From Pleurostoma richardsiae (Eukaryota > Ascomycota > Sordariomycetes > Calosphaeriales > Pleurostomataceae), in NCBI GenBank assembly GCA_030052745.1, contig JANBVO010000031.1, forward strand, positions 248,001 through 312,000: DNA of 64,000 bases, written 5' to 3'. The notes under the pieces were generated by a model. That model saw only the letters and a list, made by a program, of their open reading frames with translations. It was not told the DNA's origin and did not search any database. Within the stretch, counting starts at the first letter, position 1; every line of letters starts with the position of its first letter. Position numbers and translations under genes: made by a program. Shown here piece after piece: positions 1-11,430 of the stretch.

Positions 1-3000
1 TGCGGCGTGCCCGTCAGGTCTACCAGCCGGAGGCAGGCGAGCGCGTGGGCGCGGCGGCTGCGGTTGTGCGCGGGGTTCTCCTTCTTGATCTGTGCGAGGC
101 GCTTTGACGAGCCCTTCACCTCGGCGTTCACAGTGCGGTTTAAGTGCTTGCGCGCGTCGGAGGCGGGGAGCGCATGTGCGAGATGGTCGGCTTGGTGCCG
201 CACGAGGGAGCGGATCTTGGTGCGGCGGTTGCCAAGGCGGACGATGCTCTGGGCCAGCCATTGACTGAAACCTAGGGGTTTGGCGATGGCGATGATGGGA
301 CCGAGGGCGTTGGCGAGATGGCTTATCCCTTCATCGGACGAAAAATGGATTGAGGATGGTGCGGACTTGACGAACTGGTTTAGCAGGGGGAGCTGGGCGG
401 ATATGGACGACTTGGACATGGATGAGTCCGGCCAAGAGGTGTTGACGCTGAAGTGGGAAATCTCGGACATGATCTGCGCACCGATCGACCATGAGAGGGC
501 CTCGCAAGCCTAGAGTTGCACGTCAGCGCAATGAAGTTGAAGTAGAACAAAAAAGAGCAAACCTTCTCGTTGATGATCTTATGCTCCTGAATCTGGCCGG
601 AAGTTTTACTATCCTTCGAGAAATGGGTCAACTGCGACCCGCCGTAAGCAGCACTTGTCGAAACACCCTCTGAGGCATCCAGGCCGACAATGTTCCAGAA
701 AATTGCGCATTGATCCTTGAAGGGAAGGGAGTGCATGACCAGCGCGATATTGTAGTCTGTGATGCTGTTGATCTGATTGCTATGCGGCTGAAGTGAAGCG
801 ATCATCTTAGCGTGATGGGGTAGACCCTCGGCGATGGCAACCGCTCCGGACTTGGCCTTGAGGTTCGGCCCAAGGGTCCCCTCGGCAGAGTCGAGGTCAC
901 ACGGCGCAGTAAGGAAGCGCCTCAGGGGCAGCTTTTTGCTGAGCCGCTTCTCTGTCGATTGTGCCTGCTTTAGGAGGGTGCTTTCAAGATTGCGGAAAAG
1001 CCTCTTCTTCACTGGGAAACTGAAGTGTTCCGTAGATGGCTCATTGGAAACATGGTCCGTAGACAACTGCCGAATGATGTCCTTCGCTTTGGTCGTTGGG
1101 GTGTCGGGGGGCGCCTCGAGGGCATACGCAGGCAGCACCATCTGGGAAGCCCAGTTCTTGAAGCTCGTCGTGTTTGTGGGATTGATGAAAAGGAAATTTG
1201 TCCCACCCTTGGCAAGATAGCAAGTATCCCAGGGATCGAGGAGATCCCAAGGTTCTCGATTCCCCTTCTGGAAGTAATTGAAGCTGTTGCCAAAGATTAT
1301 CACACTCTTGCCGTGATAATTATCGAGGACATTATTGCCCGTGTCTGGGTTGGCAAAAGACCCAGTCAGACTCAGGTTGAAGATGTCAATGGGTATATGG
1401 ATGCCGTTCTCTATGAAGTCGATAACGTGCCGAATTGCTAGGTTCGGCGTTGATGCGTTGACCACAAGTAAGAACCGCGAAAGAGCATTGTATCGGTACT
1501 CTGACGAGATCTGGATGCTAAGCTCAAAAGACATGATGGGGCGCATAGTTCCTGTGTGTGGGTCCGAAAGTAGGAGATTTAGCAGCAGGTGTCCGGTACT
1601 AAATGCAGCAATTGCGTCCGAGACCCGGAAGTCTTGCGTGATTGGAACTTTCGCTCCGGGTTCAAGAACTTCCAGAAAGTCGCTGACCTCGTGGGGCTTC
1701 TCCGGGTCTGCATAGGTCAAGTCAAAGACGCCATTGGGATCCTTGAGGTGAGTGCCGCCGGCTCGAGGCCTGGAAATATCACTTCCGTAGGCCTTGGATG
1801 AGCTGTTCTTGATCTGCGAGATTGTAAGCATTGCTCTTTCCAAGTCCTGAGGATAAACGTACAGTCCAAGAGAACCTAACCATATCCCCCTTCGCCACAC
1901 AGTCCAGGTACTTCGGTGGACTCATCACAAGGGGATATCGGTACATGACGTCCGCTCCGCCGCCAAATTCTGGGAGTCGTCGCTGGAGGCGCTCGAAGAA
2001 AGCAACTAGCCTGACGGTGTCCCTTGCGCAAAGAGCGGTACCAACAGCGCGCGGGGAGAACTCGTACTTGATGAAAGCCCGCAAGATACCAGGTACCCTG
2101 ACAGTCGCGCCGGGTTGGATCTCACGCGGAAGCTCCAATGGCTCTGCTGCCACGGGCTCTAGCCATGAGGTTGGTTGAACCAAGACCTTGAGTATGTTAC
2201 CCTTCGGAGATGGCATCCCACCTAAGGACAATGTTAATTTGGTCGCTGGCTTGGTCTTGGACACTCCATCGAGGCAAATGGACTAACCGGTGTTCTCAAC
2301 AACGATGTTCTTGACGTGGAGATACTCGCCAGGCTCGTTGATGCCGTCTTCATTCTCGTCGATGACATCGAAACTTTTCACGATGAGTCGATATCGGCTT
2401 GTATACGTCCCCTCTGTGAGGTCTTTTCGCAAAACCCTGATCTGGCAGCTGCCGTTTGAGCCTCCGTTGCCACCATAGATAGGCTCATTTGGTGGATAAC
2501 CTGGAGGTCCATCCGGACCTGGGGGTGCGGGAGGCCGGGAGTGGTGTGTCGAATGGTAGCTTGTGTGACTCTGCCCACTGGAATCAGTCATTGTATGTGA
2601 GTGATGTTCAGTCCTGCATATGGTTAGCCCAACACATCAACCTGCGAAATAGTGGAAGGAACCATGCCATGAGCATCCATCACCTCCAAAGCCACCTCGC
2701 CCTCCAGCACCCGGCGGTCCGTGGACACCGCTTGCACCTCCCCTTCCACCCCTAATGTTCCATTCAGCGGCAACAATAGTGTCCAAGTCATCCTCAGTTA
2801 CCGTGATGTACACGTTGCCGGCATCTCCTCCGTCGGCACCTGATGTCCCTCGACCACCGCTGTTAGACGTCAGCGCCTGGCTTCAATGTTCAGCTTGATG
2901 TCTTTCAACTTACTTACCACCCGGAAATCCGGGAGTTCCAATCTGCACTCTATGTTAGTAAAACGAGTAGTCACACTTATGGCGGCGAGAACTCACAGTG

Positions 3001-3520
3001 GCATCACGGTGTTGAGTAGCATCGGTCCCTCTGTATCCTTGGCCACCGCGCTGGCCCGCTTCGCCATAGCCTCCATCACCGCCTTTTCCGCCATGACAAT
3101 CGAGGAGCACATTCTGATCGCTCGAGACTTCCCATCGGTGACCCGTTAATGGACCTTCCCCGAGAACTTGAACCAGGCCTGGTCGGTTCTGGACATAGCT
3201 CAAACGGACTCTGATGTCCTGCCCCGGAGTACCCAGAGAAGGCACAGTCGCATCTCGGCCGCGTCTTCCCGGTGTGCCCAAGGGCGCTGACCGTGTCTTA
3301 GCATGAGGACTGAGACAAAAGTGGTAGTATAGTTTGGCTCATGAAATTCTAGGAAATATCAAACTCGAGTTTGACTGCTTTATGGGAGGGCGGAGGTTCA
3401 GTGAGCTGGTGTCTTCTCACCTTCATGATTGTTCATGCCGTCCCAGCCTTGCGTTCCCGGGTACCCATCCTCGCCGGCGGCGGACAGGAGGATCGGGTCC
3501 AGCTGCTGGGGTTGCTGCAT
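1..3520 (-). CDS. Glycine-rich collagen-like protein, 3' end beyond window
   Basis: The gene runs off the left edge. My model has eight exons: 3421-3520, 2997-3286, 2914-2942, 2663-2859, 2288-2518, 1863-2221, 563-1813 and <1-509. All junctions are GT..AG and phases agree, giving at least 988 residues. The ATG at 3520 opens a protein whose first ~260 residues are rich in Gly-Gly-X, PGPDGPPG and GTPG runs, reminiscent of collagen or a flexible stalk. The rest is a globular region with no motif I recognise. No signal peptide is evident at the start. Exon 3 is only 29 nt. Splicing makes the glycine-rich frame continuous across four introns, which supports the model. Function is unknown; a surface or structural role would be a guess. 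The family assignment is uncertain, but the existence of the gene is well supported. Confidence 0.8.
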
Positions 3521-4111
3521 GAGTGGCTTGCTGTCGGCGTGTCCACCTCAACACAAGACTCCATGCACTTCAGTCTCTAACGTCTGACGCGACAACAGAA
3601 AGGCCTTGTTTCGTGCAATATGTGGGCAACTGTTGTATGAATAGGCCAAAAACCACTGCAGCTCGCAACAACCAAGCTCATAATACCGGACGAAAGCTCC
3701 CCCGTTTTAACATGACCAGGGCAAGAATGGTGATCACGCTGTGGCACCCCTTCCAGAGTCGGAATATAAATGAGCTGAAACTTGAAGGCCCCCCCATTGG
3801 CTGAACGTGCATCACGGAGTCGATAGTGCCACCTTAAACAGGTTAGGGGAGCATGGGAGCCTGGGCCATTCGACGCCACATGGGCAGAAAAGCCCGGGGT
3901 ATGAGCCTTATCAGCGAATGACTGTCGGGAGCAAGCGATGCATCCTTCGAAGCCACGGCGGGATGGGAGCTTGGCAGGTGCGGGAGCTTGAGTGCCGGTA
4001 TGTCAACAGAACAGATATAGGGGCTAGCGGAGAGACGACATCGAGCACGAGGCCATCTCATATGTGACTCTTCCCTGTACGAAGAATGACTGCCAGACCT
4101 GTTTTGCAGCA
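3521..4111. other. Divergent intergenic region
   Basis: This region lies between the start of the collagen-like gene (minus) and the start of the next gene (plus), so it should hold both promoters. I see no further coding signal or repeat. Confidence 0.5.
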
Positions 4112-5125
4112 ATGCCGATCGGACGCTCCAGCACCGCGGCTCCACGTCTCCGGACCTCAGACCCACGCACCGGCCTCTTCCACTCCGACTCCAGCACCCG
4201 CCCGCCGCCGTACAGACCCACCCCGGCCCGTCCCGCGAGGCCCTCCCTAGCCCTAACTGCAGACCGCGACCTGAATTACTTCTACACCCTCGCCTCCGGT
4301 GCATACCTACCCGGCGAGCTGCTAATCCCCGGGGCCACCCTTGCTCTGCACCTGTTCCGCGGCACCGACACGCACCTATTCCCCGTGGCGGAGCGCCTCA
4401 ACCTCGGTACCGCAGCTGGTGCCCCATACTACACCGCGCGGGCGATGCCGGACGCGACCATCGCTCACGAGTACAATACACTGGTCGTCTCGCGGCGGCA
4501 CCCGCTGCGCTTCGTCGCCGAAGATGTCTGCGTCGCCGAAATCCGACCCCGGCTTGATTTATTCTCGCCGGGTATATGCCAGATCGGGACGTTGGCGCGT
4601 CGTGTCGGCGGTGGGCCGGGTGAACCGAGTGAGGAGCAGTACACAATGTCGTGGTTGAACACCTCAAAGGGGCCGCTCAGGGACTGCTGGTGTCTGTGGA
4701 AAGGCACCGAAGCGGTCGTGCAGTTCTACGCGGATGGGTTTAGGGGTCTAGACCAAGATCCTGGAAGAGGGTTTATTCGGGTGAGATATCTTCTCTTGTC
4801 ATTTTTGCCGCCCGCAAATGCATACCCAATTGCTTACCAGCTTGACTCTAAGGCTAAGCTTCCCAACAACCTCAACGCTGGCGGCATCGGCTTGCCTAAC
4901 TTTCAAGACCCACGAACCATCGCCAGCGATCTCGCATACCTCGACTTCGAGACGGAATATCCGCTTCTCATATCTGCGGATAGAAGAGCGCATGCAATAA
5001 TGGATGTCCTCGTTTCCGCGCTCTTCGTCGTGCTTACTGTCGTCACGCGGAAAGCGGCCATCATTCGGCGACATGAGGAGGCGGTGTGGCAGGACGGCGG
5101 CCCGCCACCAACATATTCCATGTGA
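4112..5125 (+). CDS. Hypothetical protein with C-terminal membrane segment and PPxY tail
   Basis: I chose the ATG at 4112; the frame is open 16 codons upstream but only from a GTG. Read without splicing it gives 337 aa. A strong donor (GTGAGATATC) at 4781 and acceptors near 4852 or 4858 suggest an in-frame intron of 72 or 78 nt, which would shorten the product to about 311-313 aa. The N-terminus is Pro/Ser/Thr-rich. The middle is a beta-rich globular domain I do not recognise. Near the end a single hydrophobic segment (MDVLVSALFVVLTVV) is followed by a charged stretch and the tail PPPTYSM. PPTY fits the PPxY consensus bound by WW domains of Nedd4/Rsp5 ubiquitin ligases. That suggests a tail-anchored membrane protein, but no function can be assigned. 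Confidence 0.7.
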   Translation: MPIGRSSTAAPRLRTSDPRTGLFHSDSSTRPPPYRPTPARPARPSLALTADRDLNYFYTLASGAYLPGELLIPGATLALHLFRGTDTHLFPVAERLNLGTAAGAPYYTARAMPDATIAHEYNTLVVSRRHPLRFVAEDVCVAEIRPRLDLFSPGICQIGTLARRVGGGPGEPSEEQYTMSWLNTSKGPLRDCWCLWKGTEAVVQFYADGFRGLDQDPGRGFIRVRYLLLSFLPPANAYPIAYQLDSKAKLPNNLNAGGIGLPNFQDPRTIASDLAYLDFETEYPLLISADRRAHAIMDVLVSALFVVLTVVTRKAAIIRRHEEAVWQDGGPPPTYSM

Positions 5126-6215
5126 GAAAAAGAGCACACGAAGGCGTAAGAGATTATGCGTGAACTCCGTCAGAAACAGAGGGAGGCTCGAAGCTGGCGC
5201 CGTCGATTCGTCGACCGTCATTCGCATCTGGGCCCCGGAATGATTGAAAGATCGTATACCGGAAACAGCAGGAAAACGGCGCGTGTATCCATCCGCGGGG
5301 TCCTATATCCCGAATTTCGGTTGTTCAGTTCCGCTTCAGATGGCGCCAGCCGCCGTCGAAGTCGTCCGGTGTGGCCGCGGTCGCTTCTACAGAGTCAAGC
5401 GACAGCGGCACTGTATCAGATACGAGGGTTGCAATCACAAGTCGATCCGAAAGAGTTGTGCGTTATGCGACGCGGACTTTTACCACATTCGCTCCTCGAC
5501 AGCATCAATGGGGATTCACGTCCTCGCATTCAGCTGTGGGGATATCTTCGAATCCTCTATTCCCCAAGCAGCTATAACTGCCGTCCTGGTCTAGCGTGCT
5601 GCGCCAATATTACTGACGATCACTCTTCCCCATCGTCAGCTTACCCCTATGTGGCAGTACCTAGTCTTCGTAAGCGCTATTCTATTCGCTCCATTTGGCT
5701 ATTCGTATATGATGGGCTCCTCGCCGCTTGCTCTTGGGCACGAATTACTGATCACCCTATGGCCACAGTGACATACTCTCCACATCCAGCCCGGACAATG
5801 GCGCTTTGAGACGCTCTCAAAGGTTGCTTGGGAGCCCGTCATCCTTTTTGTTGCTTACACGCGCGCCACATTCCATTGGCCTTTTTCTCTCGAGGGGCTT
5901 CTCTCGGCACCCTGATGGACCCATCAAAAGCTGCGGCTGCTGATGGGCGTTGGCCCCTGCTGTCAGAACCTTGTTGGACAAGTGCCCAGCTTGCGACGCT
6001 CCATTTGGAATTGCTTCTCTCCGGCGACCCCTTGATTGGCCGGCAGTCACTTCTGTCGCACACGTTGCAGACAGATAAACGTGCCCCCCCGGCCCGCAGG
6101 ACGGAGTCCTGCTTCCCCGACCTCTTCCTCCCCAAGGACCGAGGCGCACCAGGCTCTTGTTCGCCGATTGTTCTTCCGGTGATCTCCCGCTGCCAAACAA
6201 GGCCTGGAATGAACG
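5126..6215. other. Intergenic, no supported gene
   Basis: Several overlapping short open frames occur on both strands here, none longer than about 215 codons, with no recognisable motif and mostly non-ATG starts. I regard them as chance frames. Confidence 0.45.
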
Positions 6216-7001
6216 ATGGGCACCGCGATGGAGGCCCTTGACTCCCCCTTCATGAGAATACCCGCCGAGATCCGACTCCTCATCTACTCCTTCCTGCTCA
6301 ACGATGGCGGGTACAAGCAGCTGACCCTGCGAAACCATCCCGAGGGCCGGCTCAAAGAGTCCAAGGGTGTGAGACGGACCCGTTACCGCGTGCTGGAGCA
6401 GTCTCTCCTACGCCGCTGCTACGAGACGACTTACCATCTGACCTCCCCCGGCGCCGAGATGCACACGGCCATTCTCGCCACGAGTCGACAGGTCTACGAC
6501 GAGGCGGCGCACATCCTCTACGGCAAACACTCCTTCGACTTCGGCCCAGACATCGAGGCCGTGGTGCCTTTCCTTGCCGACCGCACGCCGCGCTCACGCC
6601 CGCTCATCGGCGAGATCTCTATCTACAAGCGCGGTCCGCTGCCCTTCCTCGAGAGCGACCGCTACGAGTGGGCGCACCTGTGCCGGTTCCTCAGCTCGAC
6701 AGGGTCGGTGCGCAAGCTGCGGCTCGTCGTCGAGGGCGGGCGGCCCAGCGACCCCTGGGACGGCCCGCAGGAGCTGTCCGAGTCGGACCTGCGGCTGCTG
6801 ACGCTGGTCAGGCACGAGAGCCTCGACTGGGTCAGCGAGCTGGCTCAGGTCAAAGGCATCCGGGAGCTCGAGGTGGTGCCGGACCTGCAGTACTACCCCA
6901 CGCCGAGGACCACCTCCATGATCATCTTCGCCGCGTTCTCCGCTTCGATCGAGAGTGGCCTGACGCAGTTCTTGAGGCGGCAGCTCAACATCATATCGTG
7001 A
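6216..7001 (+). CDS. F-box-like / DUF7730-type protein
   Basis: This is an intronless frame of 261 aa from the ATG at 6216; a second in-frame ATG lies four codons later. Residues 13-27 (MRIPAEIRLLIYSFL) match the short N-terminal F-box-like helix pair common in fungal proteins. Around residues 90-105 the stretch LATSRQVYDEAAHILY is the hallmark of the large Pezizomycotina family that pairs this motif with a degenerate F-box. Such proteins are usually thought to be ubiquitin-ligase adaptors, but individual roles are rarely known. The coding sequence is clearly GC-richer than its surroundings. Family assignment is fairly sure; function is not. Confidence 0.8.
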   Translation: MGTAMEALDSPFMRIPAEIRLLIYSFLLNDGGYKQLTLRNHPEGRLKESKGVRRTRYRVLEQSLLRRCYETTYHLTSPGAEMHTAILATSRQVYDEAAHILYGKHSFDFGPDIEAVVPFLADRTPRSRPLIGEISIYKRGPLPFLESDRYEWAHLCRFLSSTGSVRKLRLVVEGGRPSDPWDGPQELSESDLRLLTLVRHESLDWVSELAQVKGIRELEVVPDLQYYPTPRTTSMIIFAAFSASIESGLTQFLRRQLNIIS

Positions 7002-8151
7002 AATGGGAATGGTGGGCTTAGTCGGCAAACGATGTGTTAACGTGTGCGATGAGAGGGAGATATGTGGATCGTCTCTTCGAATGAGCGTAGTTCAAGTCAG
7101 ATTGGTCCAGCGATTCGGCGAAGGCGTTATGATTTTATTTCGGAGACCCCAGGAGATCAATATGGTGCATGTGGTGCCGAAGGAGGCGACAGCCGGCCAG
7201 GGGAGGCCCAAGCCTCGGCTATAACATCTCTGTGCAGTGTGCAGTTCTTTCCGAGAAGTTTGTCGCTACTTGCTGAGTGATACGGTCAGGCACCGACAGT
7301 GCAGGAGTCCGTTCGCTGGGTATAACATGTGTGGCATGGCCTCGAGCATGTTGAGGAATCAAGAGAAAGAAACCTATCGATGTGACGGAGCCTTCCGGGG
7401 GAATAAGACATCAATGTGAGGTACCTTATGAAGATGAGAAATAGTTCTATACTATGTCCATTGAAGTCTCACCTGCTTCCAGCTCATGCAATCTTCTATG
7501 TACGGTCTGTCGCCAACCTCAATTTAATGTCTCGAGAGCCAGCAAGCACCATAAGAGATTAGCAACGTAATGCATGACGAGAGTGGCACCGGCCGACAAA
7601 CAAAAAAGACCATCGCGTATCGAGATCGTGGCGTATCATGCTATGCACTTATCTGTCCACGGCGCACTACACAGAAGTATATCCACGACACAGCTTTCTA
7701 AACAAGAATATACTCAATCTAAGATCAAATGAAGGTTTCGATCCCCCCCTCCCTAATGTGCTCGGTGAGTCATTAGTAGATACAGAACAGCATCTGGCTA
7801 AACAGAACGGTACATGATTCAGGGAGGAGGAGGTTTAAGACCCCATTGATATACAAGTCTAGCCTGTATAAGCCAATGAGCATTCTATAAGACACGGTGG
7901 AACACCGCATGGCACCGGAATGCGAGGCAATGTCCAAGAAAAGCGTAGGGGGGGAAACATATCGTAGTTGCGCGCGTCTAGTTTGATAGGATCATGCCAG
8001 ATAATTAACACTACGCTAGAGCGAATCCTGTCGATGTGCCTCATAATGACAACGCCTCAAAGACTCTTCAGGATCCGTTGAACAATATCTCGACATCAAA
8101 AAAGGAGAACACTGCCATCGCGTCCACAGGACCCCGCTTTCATAAAACATC
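7002..8151. other. Intergenic, no supported gene
   Basis: About 1.15 kb lacks any frame with a recognisable product. It presumably holds the 3' UTR of the F-box-like gene and the promoter of the exonuclease gene. Confidence 0.5.
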
Positions 8152-9156
8152 ATGACCTTGAATTGCCCTTCGAAGCCAGATCCCGTTGCTCATCGTGACC
8201 TCTTCTCTACTCTGTTGCCTCTCGCTGTGCCATACCGCAATATGCCCGTCTCTACATCGGATGTGATTGTTGTCTCTTCTGTACCGGACCTTCGGGTCTT
8301 TCTCTCCTCCATCCCCCCTTCTAGCACACTTTACTTTGACCTTGAGGGGAACCGCCTCAGCCGCCATGGGACCATCACCCTTATTACAATTCTCGTTCAT
8401 CCGCACGACGTGCTATGGCTCATCGACGTCATAGCCATCGGGAAGGGGACCTTCACCGTAGCCTTGAGCGACGGAAGATCCCTCAAATCAATACTGGAAG
8501 ACCCTGACATCCCTAAGTACATCTGGGACGTGAGGAACGACGCCGATGCGCTGTGGGCCCTTTACCAGGTCGGAATTAAAGGCGTCACTGACATCCAACT
8601 TCTCGAAAATGTGTCTCGAGCTGGTGATAAGACTTATGTCCACGGTCTGGACAAAACTGTTCAGTCAGACCTAAAGCTCGGATTCATGGAGCTTCATCGT
8701 TGGATGCGGACCAAGAGAGAAGTCAAGACCCTCATGGCCACCGATATCTTCTCTACCCGGCCCATGGACTCCAAGACAACCCAATATTGTGTCAACGACG
8801 TTATTCATCTCCCGGCTTTACATGCCCTCTACTTGAAGGGTATTGGTCGTGATTCTCTCCTCAGGGTCAAAGAGGAGAGCGCGCGCCGGGTGGATGAGGC
8901 GCATTCTCCAGGGTACGAACCCCTGTCGCGTAACAAGACATTAGGACCATGGGGCTCCGGAATTGGGAAGCGTCCTACTTTCGAAGATGTGCTTGAAGAG
9001 CTGGAGGACCAGAGGATAGATAGATTTGCAGCGGAAATCTTTGGACATGACGACTTCCTCAGCTACTACAGTTATGATGACGAGGGCGGGACGAATGCTG
9101 CGGACGGAGCATTCTATCCCGAAGTATTTGATAGCTGCTGGGACAAGTCTCTATAA
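8152..9156 (+). CDS. 3'-5' exonuclease domain protein (DEDD superfamily)
   Basis: This is an intronless frame of 334 aa. The three exonuclease motifs appear in order: YFDLEGN (motif I, Asp and Glu), WDVRNDADAL (motif II, Asp) and YCVNDVIHLPAL (motif III, Tyr and Asp), the pattern of DEDDy ribonuclease D-like enzymes such as Exd1/egalitarian relatives. Known members trim RNA or DNA 3' ends or, when degenerate, bind RNA; here the acidic residues look intact. The N-terminal start is open to doubt, since a second ATG lies at 8242 before the conserved domain. The C-terminal ~80 residues are acidic and unlike known domains. Confidence 0.88.
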   Translation: MTLNCPSKPDPVAHRDLFSTLLPLAVPYRNMPVSTSDVIVVSSVPDLRVFLSSIPPSSTLYFDLEGNRLSRHGTITLITILVHPHDVLWLIDVIAIGKGTFTVALSDGRSLKSILEDPDIPKYIWDVRNDADALWALYQVGIKGVTDIQLLENVSRAGDKTYVHGLDKTVQSDLKLGFMELHRWMRTKREVKTLMATDIFSTRPMDSKTTQYCVNDVIHLPALHALYLKGIGRDSLLRVKEESARRVDEAHSPGYEPLSRNKTLGPWGSGIGKRPTFEDVLEELEDQRIDRFAAEIFGHDDFLSYYSYDDEGGTNAADGAFYPEVFDSCWDKSL

Positions 9157-9520
9157 TTAGTTACAGGTCAGCTAGAGATTGACACATTATGATTTTGGCT
9201 TATTCGGGGAGGATATACACCTCTTGATCGTCGTTAGGAACTGCATCTATTGAAGGGATTTATATGGCCTAGGCATGAATGGGCGGCTTAATCTGATGGC
9301 AACCTAAACTTAGCTTTCACACAATGACAAATGAGGGCCTTTCTCCGAATGGACCTCCGCTATGCATGTTATCCTCTCAACGGCAGGTATTGGCCAAGAG
9401 CAGAACCAAAGTTGATGGCTGGAATAGTTTGGAATACCTTGCGACTAACCATTCTCGATCCCAACAGCGTTCTCATTCAGGATCTCGACTTGCCGGGTGC
9501 GCTCAAAACTAGGTAGGCAC
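9157..9520. other. Convergent intergenic region
   Basis: This lies between the 3' ends of the exonuclease (plus) and cupin (minus) genes. Two overlapping ~60-codon frames near 9324-9516 have no recognisable product. I see no other feature. Confidence 0.45.
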
Positions 9521-10275
9521 TTAATTGACGACAGTTGACTCTCTTCTCTGCGTCCAGATCCGGACCAGCGGACCCCCGGGACCGACGACAGGGTCATACC
9601 GAGGAACTCCCACTGCAGAGACTTCCTGCATTAATTTGTCGTCCGTTTGAAGTGGGCGCTTGCCGAGCTCGCTCCGCCACCTTGGGGATTCCTCTGGGTA
9701 GACCCCGATATATCGATATTTCTCCTCGCCCTCTATATCGTCGACGACAGAGGCATGGGCCACGCCCGCAGGCACGACGACGACGTCTCCCGCGTGCACT
9801 AGGCATCGTACACCGCTGCCGCTGATATCTGAGCCTCCTTCGCCGAAGATGAGCTCCGAGCTTCCTTGAAAGATGCCTGCCGATCGCGCGGAGTTAGACC
9901 CTGTTTAACTACTCCGCTTTACTGTAATTTTCGGGCCACAAGGTGAAAAACTGCCTACCATAGCATTCATGTGTATTGGGGTGGAAGTGTTTCGTTGTAA
10001 TGACGCCCCAAGTCCCCTGCATTTCTATCAGCAAGTTTATTCACCCTAGATCGTCCCATGTGGCACCAATGTGAAGAGACATTAATGCCAGATCAAGCCC
10101 ATACCCTCTTCTCCCAGCCATAGCGTTGCAGAAACTCGGAAGCGCTAGACTCATCAAATGGTACAGGGAGGACCGCTCGATAGACCAGAACAGGTAGAGC
10201 GCTATTCGGACAGTACGGTGTTGGTTGCACCTGATATTGTTCTGGCTCCCTGGGAAATTCTGTCACGGAGGCCAT
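9521..10275 (-). CDS. Cupin domain protein, YjlB-like
   Basis: Three exons (10105-10275, 9959-10016, 9521-9876) give 194 aa, with phases 0 and 1 and canonical splice sites. The spliced protein carries both cupin motifs. Motif 1 is KHFHPNTHECYGIFQG, matching HxHx4Ex6G. Motif 2 is GDVVVVPAGVAHAS, matching Gx5PxGxxH, with the usual final Asn missing. The histidines and glutamate form the usual metal site of a single-domain cupin. Bacterial YjlB and fungal homologues share the layout; their substrate is not established. Motif 1 exists only after splicing, since its exon is 58 nt, which strongly supports the model. Confidence 0.88.
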
Positions 10276-10929
10276 CGCGCCTTGAGTGAGTGCTCGCCAG
10301 GTTACTGATATTCACAATCGACTTTCTGCCACTACAGCGAGTGGACGCAAAGCGTATGGGTTGTTTGTTACTTGTGCCGGGTTATCTATGATTATCAGAA
10401 GTGGAGGGGAAGGGATTCAGGACGGAAAATGATCCGCAATTTATTACCAATCGCGGCATTAGATAGCGAGCATCAAAAGAACGCTATCAGATCGGTTGTG
10501 CGGAGAAGTCGTGCGATAGCGTATAACCTCCATCGAATCTTTGAATATTGATTACTACGCCGTAAGACACATTCCCAAGTCAAATGCTCATCCTATTTCA
10601 ATTTGTTCCAAACTCAACGCTACTATCAAAGCAAGTCAGCCGAGAGAAATCCTTGACCCTTCCTTGGCTGAATACAAAAATCGGCATCAAGCAATCGCAG
10701 CCATCATTCTGAGCTGTCGGGCAGCCTACCTAGGGTAGTCCAGCGTACGATAGCTCCCAAAGCCAGATGTATTCATCAGAAACTATACGAACGAGCCGCC
10801 TGCGCTGTTCAAAGACATTAGAATGTTTGAAACTGGAGGCCTGCTGTGACAAACGAGGTCAGGGCAAAAAGAACGGGAAAGGTGCACGCGAGAAATACGT
10901 TCGGAAGGCGACCCAGGGTGAATGAGCAG
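10276..10929. other. Intergenic, no supported gene
   Basis: This lies upstream of the cupin gene and of the kinase remnant. One frame of 65 codons (10541-10738, plus) has no recognisable product. Confidence 0.45.
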
Positions 10930-11430
10930 GGACTTACCGTGCTGCGCATGATAGAACTGAATACACTCAAGAGATGTCACAAGCACTGACACATCATCGG
11001 CGCTCTGTCGACTTACGCGCTCCAGAACACTAGAGAATTTGCCCTCGTTGTAGAGCCAGCTGCCGTCCTTCATCCAGCAGGCTTATCGAAGTACTCCAAT
11101 CCCATCTCCTGAGGCGGTGGCTACCCTCGTCCGGTCTTTCGGCTGCCTGGTCAGTGCTTTAGAGTCTTTCCACCGATTGAGGGTTCGGCATGAAGAGATA
11201 AAGCCCGGAAACGTCCTCGTACACCAGGGACCGTCTTTTGTTTCCAACTTTGGCATCGTCATGGACTTCAGCGATGCTATCTCCACCACCATAACTGGCG
11301 GTGATTTGGAACCTTTACCCCGAGATACAACGCGCCCGAGGTCATGTCCAGTGTTGGTCAGAAAGGCAATCGGAACAGCAATGCTGATGCTGTCAAAATT
11401 ACAGCAACTGCCGCTCTTGCGCATATAATC
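10930..11430 (+). pseudogene. Decayed protein kinase fragment
   Basis: Kinase-like sequence can be followed across interrupted frames. A piece resembling the alphaC/beta4 region (NTLKRCHKH) meets a TGA and then continues as HIIGALS and FALVVEP, like the hinge. After another stop, the frame from about 11117 gives a catalytic-loop equivalent RHEEIKPGNVL and an activation-loop equivalent SNFGIVMDF. Then a shift of frame near 11310 is needed to reach TPRYNAPEV, the APE motif. The catalytic Asp of the HRD/HKD motif is Glu and the DFG Asp is Asn. With the stops and frameshift this indicates a dead copy. It resembles fungal kinases with RHKDIKPGNIL-type loops. The ends are approximate. Confidence 0.7.

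Noticed and set aside
5156-5809. 217-codon plus-strand frame
   Set aside because: It has a non-standard start in context, overlaps other frames, has no motif, and has a composition like random GC-rich DNA.
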